DNA of 58,283 nucleotides from Nanobdellota archaeon (GTDB lineage Archaea; Nanobdellota; Nanobdellia; Parvarchaeales; Parvarchaeaceae), in NCBI GenBank assembly GCA_021794235.1, contig JAJYRE010000019.1, positions 1 through 58,283 of the forward strand. Reading direction: 5' to 3'. The notes beneath the pieces were generated by a model, which saw nothing but the letters and a program-made list of their open reading frames with translations, ran no database searches and had not been told where the DNA came from. Position 1 is the stretch's first letter, and each line of letters begins with the position of its first letter. The position numbers and the translations under genes are program-made. This document shows positions 41,601 to 49,956 of this stretch, piece after piece.

Positions 41601-44600
41601 AGGTCCATTCAATGAAGTCTCAAACACATCCGCGATTTCATTCAATACGACTTATTCCACTTATTCGTACTCTACCGCAACTATAAAATACGGGCAGTGC
41701 GAGTTTATACCAAACAGCACCTCCGGGTCTACCGCAGCCGGTTCCACCGTTAATATAGCTTTCCAGAGTATATGTAAGAACTATTTCTTTGAAAGCGGCC
41801 TTCCAAACGGTTACTATTGGCATGTTTCATACTACAATACCACTAAATTGCCAACCACATCAGAGGTTGAGTTTACAACGGCATACGGCAAATTCAATCT
41901 TTCCATATTACCCACTGTGGTAAGCAACTGCGGATTTACACCAAATGTTACTAGCAGATCTCTAGTGTCCGGATCAAACCTATCAGTTACTTTCGTTAAT
42001 TCGAGCTGTCAAGAACCTGTTGTCATCCCTATATCGTTTTACAACCAAAACAATGTAACCCTCCCCAATGGTTATCAGCAGAAACTTGTTTTCGATTCCT
42101 TTAATTATTCAAAATATGAAAACGCCAATCTGTCTAATATAATGTTTACTTATGCAAACGGTACCGTCGTACCATCCTGGCTGGAATCCGGCAACTCTAA
42201 CACCTCGAATGACACCGTATACTGGTTTAAGCTTGCAGGCATCCCATCGGAGCGGGGCCTAACCATACATATGATTCTCAACCAGTCCTTCAAAAAATAC
42301 GCAGTGGACTTTAACAACCGCACCACTGGAGAAGCACAGCAGCTCGCTCCTTCATATGTAAACTACAGTGATATACAAAACGTGATGAAAAGCGGCCTGA
42401 TTTACCAGATATACTACGATTCCGGAAGTACAAGCTCCGGTGTTAGCACCGCTCAGGAGTCAGCTCTTTATAATGCTTCGATATCTAGCAGTACTACCAT
42501 ATCAGTGGGGGGGCAGTCCTTTATATCATCCACTCCTCTGTTCGTCGTACCGGGATCTACAAGCTCCCAGAACGTAGATGGGACCACCAGGAATTATGTC
42601 ATCAACAACTTGCAGGGAGGGTATTCCGGAGGGGCAGGCTTTCCAAACCCTCCTGTTGCCAACTATGGAAATGCCTTTATGATAAAGGAAATAGGTTTCA
42701 TCGCTTTAAACAGGCCTATACAATTTTCCGTTGATATAGACGATGGAGGAGCACTGGGAATCTCTAATTCAACCGGCAATGCATATTCCTGGCTCGGAAG
42801 CAGTTCTGTAAATCAGGCAAATATCCTAAATGAATGGGTGTCAGAGAGTGCTACCGTCCATTCATCCAGCCCTGTCAAGACCGGCGATTATGGCCTTGAA
42901 TACAGCTATATAAACCAAGGAGGTCCAGGGTACTGGAGTCTTTGGTCAAACGCCTCTTTGGGCTATTATTATCCGCTTGTTTTGGTAGATAATCTATCGG
43001 CTGGAACTCTTGTTAATACCTCCCTTTACACTACAACTGTTACAGAGACTGGTCTCCCTGCAGGATATAACTGGACTGCCTCATACGATGGAATCAACAA
43101 ATCAACAACATCTGGTTCGATATCGTTCAGCACAGTTTCTGGCAGCCATAACCTATATATAAGAACATTATCAAATGCATCATCAACACCAAATTGCACT
43201 TCTACTTACACACCGAATATCACACATTCAACTGAAACTGCTGGTACTACTACTCAAATTAAATTCTTCTCATCGGAGTTTTGCACGACATTATTCTTAG
43301 AGAAAGGTTTGATAGGAAGCCCGGCAAGTAACTCATTTTGGTCTGTAGCTTTCGATGGTAAGAATATTAGCTCCGCTATACCCAAGGTCTCGGTTCCTAA
43401 GGATATAGAAAGCTACAAAATTTTAAAAATCAAAAATTTACAAAATGTCTCAACAGTTCCTCCTCTCCAGCAGATGGTCAATGTCAGTAACAACATCTAC
43501 TCAGGTCTAGCCGCATCAAACTTCCAGAACGTGGAATTCTTTTATATAAACGGTACAGTTATACCTAGCTGGCTTGAAAACTACAGCTACGGTAAATACT
43601 CTGTATACTGGCTTGACCTTGGCACTATACCAGCCAACTCATCTATCAGTATATATATGGGATTCGCCCCCAACTCAACAAACGTATTGAACAATCTTAA
43701 TACGAGTATATCCTCTCAGCTTGGCCCTTATCCGCAGCCTTCAACTGGTTCTCAGTTACCTGCACGGCTAAGTGAAAACTATACCTCTTGTGGTAATTTC
43801 TTTGATATGGAAGAGTACCCAAATGGTGGAGGTCCAAACCCTAGTCCGAACAATATGATATGCTCATGGGTCGGCGGGAATGTTAATATTTATATGGCAG
43901 GAGGGAGCGGTGGTTACTCAGGATTGGGTATAACCGGAGTTTCAAATGGGAAGAACTATTACAGTCATTTCTTTAATACGCCATATTGCCTTAGCTCTTA
44001 CGGTTCAGTTTATTTACCGCCCGGTCAGTATAAACTAACTACTTCTAGAGGAAATGGGGGCGGCAGTTGTGGTCCCGGTGGTTTCATACTCACGGCACCT
44101 ACTATACAGATTTCTTATCCCAACAATATCATGCCGACTGCATTATTCATTTATCCAACAGTGGCATTTGGTGATGGTGCAATAAATGGGGCAATAACTA
44201 TATCAGATACACCATATAGTAATTATACTGCTGCAGCGTCAACTAATCTGTCGTGCTCTATAGCACCTGCATCAGTTACGGCAGGTTCCACGTTTTTGTT
44301 TACTGGATGGAATTGTACGAGCACTTTTGTGACTTTGAATATTCCTAGTGGATATCATTTCTCCGTTACGTTTGATAATGTTACAAGAAGCGGCAGAACC
44401 GGATCACCCCTGAACTTATCTACAATATCGTATACCGGATTATACAACTATAATGCAAGCACGCCATCTATAGGGTATAACACTTCTGGAAAAACATATG
44501 CTGGTGTTACAACACAGTTGTCGGAATGGTCGGTAACCAAACAATTTATAGAGACTGGTTTACCTGTGGGGGCCACCTGGTACGTAAATTACAATGGAAC

Positions 44601-47600
44601 AAATAAATACAGTACTTCAGATTTAATAGATTTTATAGGATCTTCTCAAAACCTTTCATTTACAATACCTAGTGTAGTAACGGGTAGTGCTTACATATAC
44701 GTACCAAATATCAGCAGTGGATTTGGTCAATCCACTGAAAATACGAGTATCTCCTTCACCCGTGAGAACGCACTTACACCTGCAGCGGTAACATCATTTA
44801 TACCAATAAATATAACTAATTCTCAATCAACCGCAACTACTGCACCCTTCCAGCAGATGGTCAATTTATCTTATTCTACTTACAGTGCTTATGCAAATCT
44901 CTCAAGCGGCCACCAGTTCCAAAACGTTGAATTTTTCAATTTGACCTCCGGTACACTAATTGACTCCTGGCTGGAAAACTACACTAAGAATTATGCACTA
45001 TTCTGGATAAAGCTACCTAATGGCATACCATCTAAGCGTACACTTGATGATATGGCCGTCGGTTTTGCTCAAAAGAATGTTAGCTTATTCAATAAAATTA
45101 CAACAGGAGAAGCCCCGCAGCTGTCTTTGACAGGCAATTATACTCTCGGTCTCCCTGGCGGATCGTACGCGGAACAGACTAATGGATTCAAATGGATGAA
45201 TAATGCTACGCAGCCGTTTACACTATCGATATGGGTCAATCCCGCTTCTCCAAACGGTGTTATCATTGATGAGGCTAGTCCGACCGCCAGCTGGCATGAT
45301 AGCTGGGTAGAACTTGTAAACGGCAATATTGATATGAAAGTATGGAATTTAGGTTGCGTAAGCCTAGGGTCCATACCGCTTGATCAATGGTCAAACATAG
45401 TAATATCAGGTTCCTTGTCTGGAAGTACGATAAATTATTCTGGTTATGTAAATGGCGTTTATAAGGGTTCTGGGTCAGGTTCCAGGAGCGTGCCCGGTAG
45501 CACTAATTTAATGTACTATCCACTCGGTATATCCGACAGTACCAACTGCGGTTCTGCAGCATCTTTCGTTGGGAGTATGGAAAATTATCAGATATACAAC
45601 AAGTCATTAACTACGACTGCCGTTACAAAACTGTATTCCGAGGGAATATATGGTGCGCCTGTTAACTCATACGGCGTGTCTGCGTGGTGGCCCCTTAATG
45701 GCAGCGGTAATAATCTTATACAGAATAACTCCATAAAGCTATATGGTACTTCATCCTACCACAGACAGGATGGATACGCGAAATATGATAACGGCGGTGA
45801 TGTATTTACTAACTACTTTGACTTCAATGGAACCGCACTTCCGAACGGATGGACAAATCATAATGCCGGTTTGCTTTATCCAAGCGATGGATTATTCTGG
45901 GGGCAGGGTATCTCCGGATACAGCACAACAACTTTCAGCCCTCCGTATATAGCTGAGATGTATGTAAAGTCCACTTCATATTCCGGCGGTGACGATGGGG
46001 TTCTACTTATGGGTCCGAGTATAGGAAGTTCTAATTATTGGGTCGGATTTGGCGACGGAGGTTCAACAAATTCTCCTGTATACGGATACGGTGCAAACAA
46101 CGCATGGTTATCTAGCAACCTTCAAGCGCTCAGCTTAAATTTCCCGTATATATTTGGGTATGAGGCATTTAACACCAGCAAATCTCAATATTATTTGAAT
46201 TATGCACTGAAGGCGAGTGATGCAATAGCTGCAAATTCACAATATCTTGAATTATGGTCCAACACTGGCACCTCCTCAGTCTATAAAACTTACTGGATAC
46301 GTTTCAGACAGGTGCCTCCTAACAACGTTATGCCTGCGGTTTCTACCGGACAAAATTATACTGTACCTATCACTCTTGCTCTAAACGGCATTCGGAACGA
46401 GAATAGAACTTTATCATACGGGAATCAGAGCAATTTCACCGCCGTATTATCCAACACGTCCGAATACGTAAGACTTTGGAATAATATAAGTGGCGTGATA
46501 ACACCCCTTACCGGTTTTAGCAGGTCAAGATCTACGTATCTTGCAAATTTATCCGCAGGAACTATAACCGTTACTGCGGGAACAAATTCCAGCGGCATAA
46601 GAAACATCACCTATACTGAGACTATATCCAAAGCAACTCCGTTCTTAGCACTTTCAGTTTCACCGTCCATAAACTATACGTACAACGCAACCAATATAAC
46701 AGTGAAAGCAAAGGTTTCTACAATAAATAACCAGCTGAGTGCAGGACTTTACATAAACGGTAAGTTTAACCAAACCATAACATCCTTGAAAACAATAAAT
46801 CTTGGCAATTCACCCGGCGTTTATTCGGTAATTCTGAATATAAGTGGTAATGCGAATTATTCAAGCAGTTCAGTAAAAATTACAAGAGAGATCTACCCTG
46901 CTTCATCGCTCGTCAATTACTATATTCCTCTTAACATAACAAATAGCCAGCTTGCGGCGACACCGGCTCCTTTCCAGCAATTGATCAACTTGTCATATGC
47001 ACAGTACAAGGCATACATAAATTTGAGCAGCGACCACCAGTTCCAAAACGTTGAATTTTTCAATTTGACCTCCGGTACACTAATTGACTCCTGGCTGGAA
47101 AACTACACTAAGAATTATGCGCTATTCTGGATAAAGCTACCTAATGGCATACCCGCCTCAACAGAACTGAGCGACGTGGCAGTAGGTTTTGCCCCAAACA
47201 CCACCAACCTGTTCAATCAGAATACTGTGGGGGAAGCCCCGCAGCTTTCACCATCCTACGGACAGTATGATAACGGTGCGGGTATATTCAGTTATTATTC
47301 CAGATTCGGCGATATGTCTGTACTGCCACCGGGATGGAATGAGAACGGTTCGCCTACAACCTCTTTCGGCACTGACTACCTTAAATTGACTGAAACGAAT
47401 ACAGGTTCTTGGCAAGGCATATCCAAGCTCTTTCCTGCCGGCGTCAACAAAACCGCAGGAGTCTTTGAAATTTATGGGAATATATATAAATCTGGTACAG
47501 AGTCCAATTACCAGGTACTTGCTGGCGTAGGGGCAAGTATGCCTGCGGTGGCTGCTGCCGTGGGTGGATACGACGATGATACATCACAACATCCGTATTG

Positions 47601-49788
47601 GTTTACATCCTTACTATCGAATGTTAGACAAGGTGGTGCGAGCGGATCCGCACAGTTGTTAAATAATTCATATGTGTCTGGCATAGCTTACAACGGCTTA
47701 GGAACTACAAAGTCCAATGGTGTGGGGTACTTGAATTATCAGGGTCAGGGTACAGTTACTTCCACAACATCAGAAAACGTGGCTTACATAAGTGTAGGAT
47801 TATCTGGCTATGGATTGGAAAGCGTATATCTGTACTGGCTGAGATTGCGTGCCTATCCGCCGAATGGATCTATGCCTTCCGTTAGCTTCGGGCCCATCGT
47901 ACCGAAGAACATAACAAATTATGTAATGCTCACCATATCCAATAGTCAGAATAAAGCTACATCTTCTCCTTTCCAGCAGATGGTCAATGTAAGCAACAAA
48001 ATCTACGGTAAGATAGCTAATTCGAACTTCCAGAACGTGGAATTTTTCTACAAGAATGGAACGATAATTCCTTCGTGGCTTGAGAGCTATAAATATCAAA
48101 ATAGCGCGCTTTACTGGCTGAGGCTCGGTTCGATTCCTTCAAACGGCACCCAGATTGCATACTTAGGATTCGCATCAAACAGTACAGTTCTGTTCAATGC
48201 CAATACAGTCGGAGAATCCCCGCAGCTCTCCTCAACTTATGGCCAATATGACAACGGTGCAAATGTTTTCGTTGCTTATGATAATTTCACAAGATTAAAC
48301 TCGAGTATCGGATGGATAAACGCTATAGGAACCGTACCAAGCTACACTGTGAATGATGGTCTTACTCTACACTCTACATCTACAAATACATGGGAGGGGC
48401 TTGTTCTAAACACTACCTACAACGCGACAAAGTACGTTATGGATTCGTACGCCCACTTTAGCTCATTATCAGGAGTTGGTGAAGAAATTGACATGCAGAC
48501 CAACCAAAATAGCTTCTCTTCTTCTAGTACGCATCACATAGGCTTGACTGATGAAAATACCGTTTACGCTTCTCAGAATTATAACGGTTCCAGTAGCATA
48601 GTAAACACGCCTATAAACTCACTGAATTTCGGTGTTTGGTCTATATATGCCAATAACACCTATTCAAAGTTGTCTTTCAATTATACAAGTACAACAAATA
48701 ACGGTGTTGACTTGCCAGTCTTAAGTTCACTATACCCTAGTATGGAGAGCGCTCGTTCTAACATTAGCATACTTATTAGGTACATTCGTATACGAAACCA
48801 ACCCCCCAATGGAGTAATGCCGACTGTAAAATTTTCAACCCTAAAGTTGCCCAGTGGAATTACGAATTATGCTAAAATATCTATAGACAATGCGCAGCCA
48901 GTTTCTGAATCAAATTACCAACAGATGATTAATCTTTCAAGCAACACATTCAAGGGCTACGCAGCTTCAAACCTCCAGAACGTCGAGTTCTTCTACTCGA
49001 ATGGCACAGTAATACCTTCATGGCTGGAGAACTACACCTATTCAAAGAACGCGTTGTACTGGATAAAAATGAACATTAATGCCGATTCAATTGAAAACAT
49101 ATACGTGGGTTTTGCGTCAAACAGCACAAATCTGTTTAATTCAAACACGGTGGGCGAGGCTCCGCAGCTGTCTTCCACCTACGGACAGTATGACAACGGC
49201 GCAGACGTATTCCCTATTCTGTATCAGAACTTTGCCGGGACTTCGGTCCCGACCGGATGGACATCCACCGGCTCTATCACAATAAACAACGGCGTCACAT
49301 CCGCGTACTCATCTTTACTCACTACGAGCGCCTCCAGCTATGGGGATAACTCCAGCCAGATACTGGATTTTTACGGAAAGTTTCCAACACCAAGCCAAGT
49401 GGACAACCCTATGGCCGGATACGTATCAAGCAGCGGCTTTAGCAATAACAACAATCCGGGGTCTGGTTTTGATCTCAATACCAACATAGGCTCTGGTTTG
49501 GCTATAATCGTTCACACTTCCAGCTGCAATCCGTATATCAGCACTTCTTTCCCGCTAAACACAAATACGGTTTTCTCCATCCACACGGTCTCCGGCAGTT
49601 CAACGCAGTTTTCCTACAATTATGGTGCGGTCGACAGTTTGGCATGCGGTCAGACAACCCAAATAACAGTCGGTATTTCTAATGATGGGTCTACAGGACA
49701 GACGATTGGTCCATTTTACTGGTTTAGGATAAGGGTAAATCCTCCGAATGGAGTAATGCCTTCAATGATCTTTGGAGAGGTACAGTGA
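35650..49788 (+). CDS. 4712-aa giant modular cell-surface protein
   Basis: N-terminal signal anchor, 26 tandem ESGLP/C-x24-26-C units, six DUF2341-like modules, LamG-like and lectin-like modules; one uninterrupted frame. Confidence 0.92.
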   Translation: MAKRSRHSTKKHYNVHFTAFLIVLVIMFIALFFLATQSNLLNVNVLGLVTQTIHSIISPPQNISTSPPSNTTNTTLITPRFTLFYEKGLPSSTLWSISSGTNIQYSNVNLINFSSTGALVSFTVNKVIINGCVFTPVPFSAATASGSTNQIVFSSSCTTTFTELGLPNDTAWGMSYSNLTRNSSSDSIGFDTGYGTFNFNVFQSSNSSCAYAPYPLSGSLQAGSSKTIVFLSLCANSTNSGVVFAETGLPTGYNWSVTYDNTTLSSVNPFIKFSTVSGHIYPFFNTSSINRNGCVFTPSPQSGGAIPGETVAINFTSECNTSFQETGLPFGLNWKVSYNGLTESSNSTSLNFNTSYSTSPATVNNVIVGNCTYIPSLNYSGSIASGSAVSVLFKSSCVSTFTEKNLPSGLSWTVNYDNKVVTSYSNKIQVITPNITTNFTIETTVNGGCIYTPTPNNGNLSSGSGQSVVFAQACHTVFTSTGLPSGISWAVEYDGSTRDGGYNSSIEFPYYANTTFGFNVSTIRLGNCTYTPSPQNGTIQGGALQNIVFSAACSTSFYESGLPSGDSWAVTYDNNTLSSTSTSVVFNGINGSYKYNLSDVPISGGCYYAPSPSSGTLTAGSNISILYSNVCTTTFIDPGLPQGANWTVTFAGATKHTLQQNVSFVLSPGKYYYQISQTSFGGCTYAPNETSGSTSVGQDVHVTFNLTSCDTVFSESGLPSGSSWQVKYDGSSVDSQSSSISFNNLPGNYSFSISPIVLGTCTFAPNESSGVIGAGSTPAIHFNSSCYTDFYENGLPSKSLWTVNYSDKNTSSVGTSMSISTPYSTYPYSVYNISAGPDCYYIPQPSTGTDSAGTSVTITYVRECVSTFKETGLYAGTPWSVVYNGINASSRSSSISILGVPGNYSYKIVNAYGYGCEFVPNETSSSLVSGNNVSLSFNATSCTTTLTEKGLPSGQSWNATFLAFNSTNSNTVSFVTGAGNYSLLVPHLNLSNCIFEASPPSVIRAGTSLNLQFHATCYSNITESGLPNGTKWTLNLTPSYNSLGYQTYPDQVYSTQKSYIEWISVNSTRNFVIDTIPINQKCHYEPQPSSGSVTAGHNMHISFYNSCITNFYEKGLPSGSKWAVDYNGINATSTSTIISFTTAVGVYSFRVYGVIFGGCYYLPNMTSGTINSSSTIGIGFVKKYCTTLFTESGLPSGYKWNVTYNSTVLSSTSSSISFNTTPSSSALSYVVSPTHLSSGNCYVNITSGNGTAVPGSTVSLQYINSCETTFTEAGLPSGDTWTVSYGGFTNSSSTSSIIIYALPGAHTFTPSIVGAGSGCFYQPSPVSGSLSAGSSSSITYSLECNTTFTELGLPGSARWSVDFGGSNHSATSSSIVFTTSTGSNSFTVPSVNFASCSYLPSPSSGTSVAGGNTTVSFTENTCNTTFYEKGLPTKTTWTIKYDGIQVSPSNNNITLTTPAGIFVLDAYKVKISGCVYSPSTYSSDIAAGSQFTIDFTASCSTNFTESGLPPSTYWFVDYNGTSVSSNTSMVSIPSQNGIYSYSVAYVGNSSCYYSPSPSSGNLVAGSALGVTYTGGCTTTFYENGLPLNTNWTVSYNGSSLHSTARSMQFVTGPGNHSYSISNITVDNCLYVGVPSSGNASAGSSITVVFNQTECSTVFKARGLASGLNWTINFGDSNYTQSSSSVTVTTRPGPVNLTAYSITSNNCTFNPSPSSAKIAAGSSIYINYTSSCITSFVEKGLPSGITWSAKYDGITNYSSTSGISITSIYGNFTFNIPRIQVSANCYLTPNPDTGHLVSGGAVSVNFSTYCLSQFSESGLPTGLKWSVTYDSITNSSNSADMLFNVLSGNYSYSIKAIKDGNCFYTPNSSSGYVNAGGYTSVKFTESACTSYFSESGLPSGTFWNVTFDSLINTSTKPIIQLNTSNGQYPFSIPSQIVAGCTYVPVPASGDIGAGSNTSITFNRDYCISHFNEIGLPSGFDWNVTLGPFNEVSNTSAISFNTTYSTYSYSTATIKYGQCEFIPNSTSGSTAAGSTVNIAFQSICKNYFFESGLPNGYYWHVSYYNTTKLPTTSEVEFTTAYGKFNLSILPTVVSNCGFTPNVTSRSLVSGSNLSVTFVNSSCQEPVVIPISFYNQNNVTLPNGYQQKLVFDSFNYSKYENANLSNIMFTYANGTVVPSWLESGNSNTSNDTVYWFKLAGIPSERGLTIHMILNQSFKKYAVDFNNRTTGEAQQLAPSYVNYSDIQNVMKSGLIYQIYYDSGSTSSGVSTAQESALYNASISSSTTISVGGQSFISSTPLFVVPGSTSSQNVDGTTRNYVINNLQGGYSGGAGFPNPPVANYGNAFMIKEIGFIALNRPIQFSVDIDDGGALGISNSTGNAYSWLGSSSVNQANILNEWVSESATVHSSSPVKTGDYGLEYSYINQGGPGYWSLWSNASLGYYYPLVLVDNLSAGTLVNTSLYTTTVTETGLPAGYNWTASYDGINKSTTSGSISFSTVSGSHNLYIRTLSNASSTPNCTSTYTPNITHSTETAGTTTQIKFFSSEFCTTLFLEKGLIGSPASNSFWSVAFDGKNISSAIPKVSVPKDIESYKILKIKNLQNVSTVPPLQQMVNVSNNIYSGLAASNFQNVEFFYINGTVIPSWLENYSYGKYSVYWLDLGTIPANSSISIYMGFAPNSTNVLNNLNTSISSQLGPYPQPSTGSQLPARLSENYTSCGNFFDMEEYPNGGGPNPSPNNMICSWVGGNVNIYMAGGSGGYSGLGITGVSNGKNYYSHFFNTPYCLSSYGSVYLPPGQYKLTTSRGNGGGSCGPGGFILTAPTIQISYPNNIMPTALFIYPTVAFGDGAINGAITISDTPYSNYTAAASTNLSCSIAPASVTAGSTFLFTGWNCTSTFVTLNIPSGYHFSVTFDNVTRSGRTGSPLNLSTISYTGLYNYNASTPSIGYNTSGKTYAGVTTQLSEWSVTKQFIETGLPVGATWYVNYNGTNKYSTSDLIDFIGSSQNLSFTIPSVVTGSAYIYVPNISSGFGQSTENTSISFTRENALTPAAVTSFIPINITNSQSTATTAPFQQMVNLSYSTYSAYANLSSGHQFQNVEFFNLTSGTLIDSWLENYTKNYALFWIKLPNGIPSKRTLDDMAVGFAQKNVSLFNKITTGEAPQLSLTGNYTLGLPGGSYAEQTNGFKWMNNATQPFTLSIWVNPASPNGVIIDEASPTASWHDSWVELVNGNIDMKVWNLGCVSLGSIPLDQWSNIVISGSLSGSTINYSGYVNGVYKGSGSGSRSVPGSTNLMYYPLGISDSTNCGSAASFVGSMENYQIYNKSLTTTAVTKLYSEGIYGAPVNSYGVSAWWPLNGSGNNLIQNNSIKLYGTSSYHRQDGYAKYDNGGDVFTNYFDFNGTALPNGWTNHNAGLLYPSDGLFWGQGISGYSTTTFSPPYIAEMYVKSTSYSGGDDGVLLMGPSIGSSNYWVGFGDGGSTNSPVYGYGANNAWLSSNLQALSLNFPYIFGYEAFNTSKSQYYLNYALKASDAIAANSQYLELWSNTGTSSVYKTYWIRFRQVPPNNVMPAVSTGQNYTVPITLALNGIRNENRTLSYGNQSNFTAVLSNTSEYVRLWNNISGVITPLTGFSRSRSTYLANLSAGTITVTAGTNSSGIRNITYTETISKATPFLALSVSPSINYTYNATNITVKAKVSTINNQLSAGLYINGKFNQTITSLKTINLGNSPGVYSVILNISGNANYSSSSVKITREIYPASSLVNYYIPLNITNSQLAATPAPFQQLINLSYAQYKAYINLSSDHQFQNVEFFNLTSGTLIDSWLENYTKNYALFWIKLPNGIPASTELSDVAVGFAPNTTNLFNQNTVGEAPQLSPSYGQYDNGAGIFSYYSRFGDMSVLPPGWNENGSPTTSFGTDYLKLTETNTGSWQGISKLFPAGVNKTAGVFEIYGNIYKSGTESNYQVLAGVGASMPAVAAAVGGYDDDTSQHPYWFTSLLSNVRQGGASGSAQLLNNSYVSGIAYNGLGTTKSNGVGYLNYQGQGTVTSTTSENVAYISVGLSGYGLESVYLYWLRLRAYPPNGSMPSVSFGPIVPKNITNYVMLTISNSQNKATSSPFQQMVNVSNKIYGKIANSNFQNVEFFYKNGTIIPSWLESYKYQNSALYWLRLGSIPSNGTQIAYLGFASNSTVLFNANTVGESPQLSSTYGQYDNGANVFVAYDNFTRLNSSIGWINAIGTVPSYTVNDGLTLHSTSTNTWEGLVLNTTYNATKYVMDSYAHFSSLSGVGEEIDMQTNQNSFSSSSTHHIGLTDENTVYASQNYNGSSSIVNTPINSLNFGVWSIYANNTYSKLSFNYTSTTNNGVDLPVLSSLYPSMESARSNISILIRYIRIRNQPPNGVMPTVKFSTLKLPSGITNYAKISIDNAQPVSESNYQQMINLSSNTFKGYAASNLQNVEFFYSNGTVIPSWLENYTYSKNALYWIKMNINADSIENIYVGFASNSTNLFNSNTVGEAPQLSSTYGQYDNGADVFPILYQNFAGTSVPTGWTSTGSITINNGVTSAYSSLLTTSASSYGDNSSQILDFYGKFPTPSQVDNPMAGYVSSSGFSNNNNPGSGFDLNTNIGSGLAIIVHTSSCNPYISTSFPLNTNTVFSIHTVSGSSTQFSYNYGAVDSLACGQTTQITVGISNDGSTGQTIGPFYWFRIRVNPPNGVMPSMIFGEVQ
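35888..42009 (+). repeat. 26 tandem ESGLP repeats (about 78 aa each) inside the giant gene
   Basis: Each unit: F-x-E-x-GLP-x-G-x-x-W ... C-x-x-x-P-x-P-x-SG-x3-AG-x4-I-x-F-x3-C; 26 heads and 26 Cys pairs counted by eye. Confidence 0.88.
42013..42350 (+). other. DUF2341-like module 1
   Basis: LPNGYQQKLVFDSFNYSKYENANLSNIMFTYANGTVVPSWLESG...TTGEAQQLAPSY. Confidence 0.75.
43411..43730 (+). other. DUF2341-like module 2
   Basis: PPLQQMVNVSNNIYSGLAASNFQNVEFFYINGTVIPSWLENYSYGKYSVYWLDLGTIPANSSISIYMGFAP. Confidence 0.75.
43789..44100 (+). other. 'CGNF' domain shared with the 51361..52629 product
   Basis: CGNFFDMEEYP...CSWVGGNVNIYMAGGSGGYSGLGITG...LPPGQYKLTTSRGNGGGSCG. Confidence 0.65.
44791..45130 (+). 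other. DUF2341-like module 3
   Basis: TAPFQQMVNLSYSTYSAYANLSSGHQFQNVEFFNLTSGTLIDSWLENYTKNYALFWIKLPNGIP. Confidence 0.75.
45130..45660 (+). other. LamG/concanavalin-like domain
   Basis: QPFTLSIWVNPASPNGVIIDEAS...LDQWSNIVISGSLSGSTINYSGYVNGVYKGSGSGS...SMENYQIYNKSLTTTAVTKLYSEG. Confidence 0.65.
46912..47250 (+). other. DUF2341-like module 4
   Basis: NSQLAATPAPFQQLINLSYAQYKAYINLSSDHQFQNVEFFNLTSGTLIDSWLENYTKNYALFWIKLPNGIP. Confidence 0.75.
47911..48230 (+). other. DUF2341-like module 5
   Basis: SSPFQQMVNVSNKIYGKIANSNFQNVEFFYKNGTIIPSWLESYKYQNSALYWLRLG. Confidence 0.75.
48853..49176 (+). other. DUF2341-like module 6
   Basis: SNYQQMINLSSNTFKGYAASNLQNVEFFYSNGTVIPSWLENYTYSKNALYWIKM. Confidence 0.75.
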
Positions 49789-49956
49789 GCATCAAGTAAT
49801 GCACAAGACAGTCAGTAGCATGATGAATGCCGCCTGTAAAAATCTACAGCATACAACTAAATTTATTGCTTTCATCCTATGTTCTGAAAATTGCCCCCCA
49901 CGTATTCGATTTGATATTAATAAACTATTAATATAACTACTTTTTAATAATGATAA

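Noticed and set aside
35888-42009. Periodic repeats considered as a possible CRISPR or DNA satellite array
   Set aside because: Repeats are protein-level, in one frame, about 235 nt and strongly diverged at DNA level
35650-49788. Giant ORF considered as a phage tail fibre or NRPS/PKS megasynthase
   Set aside because: No phage structural neighbours and no enzymatic module motifs; signal anchor and extracellular repeats fit a surface protein
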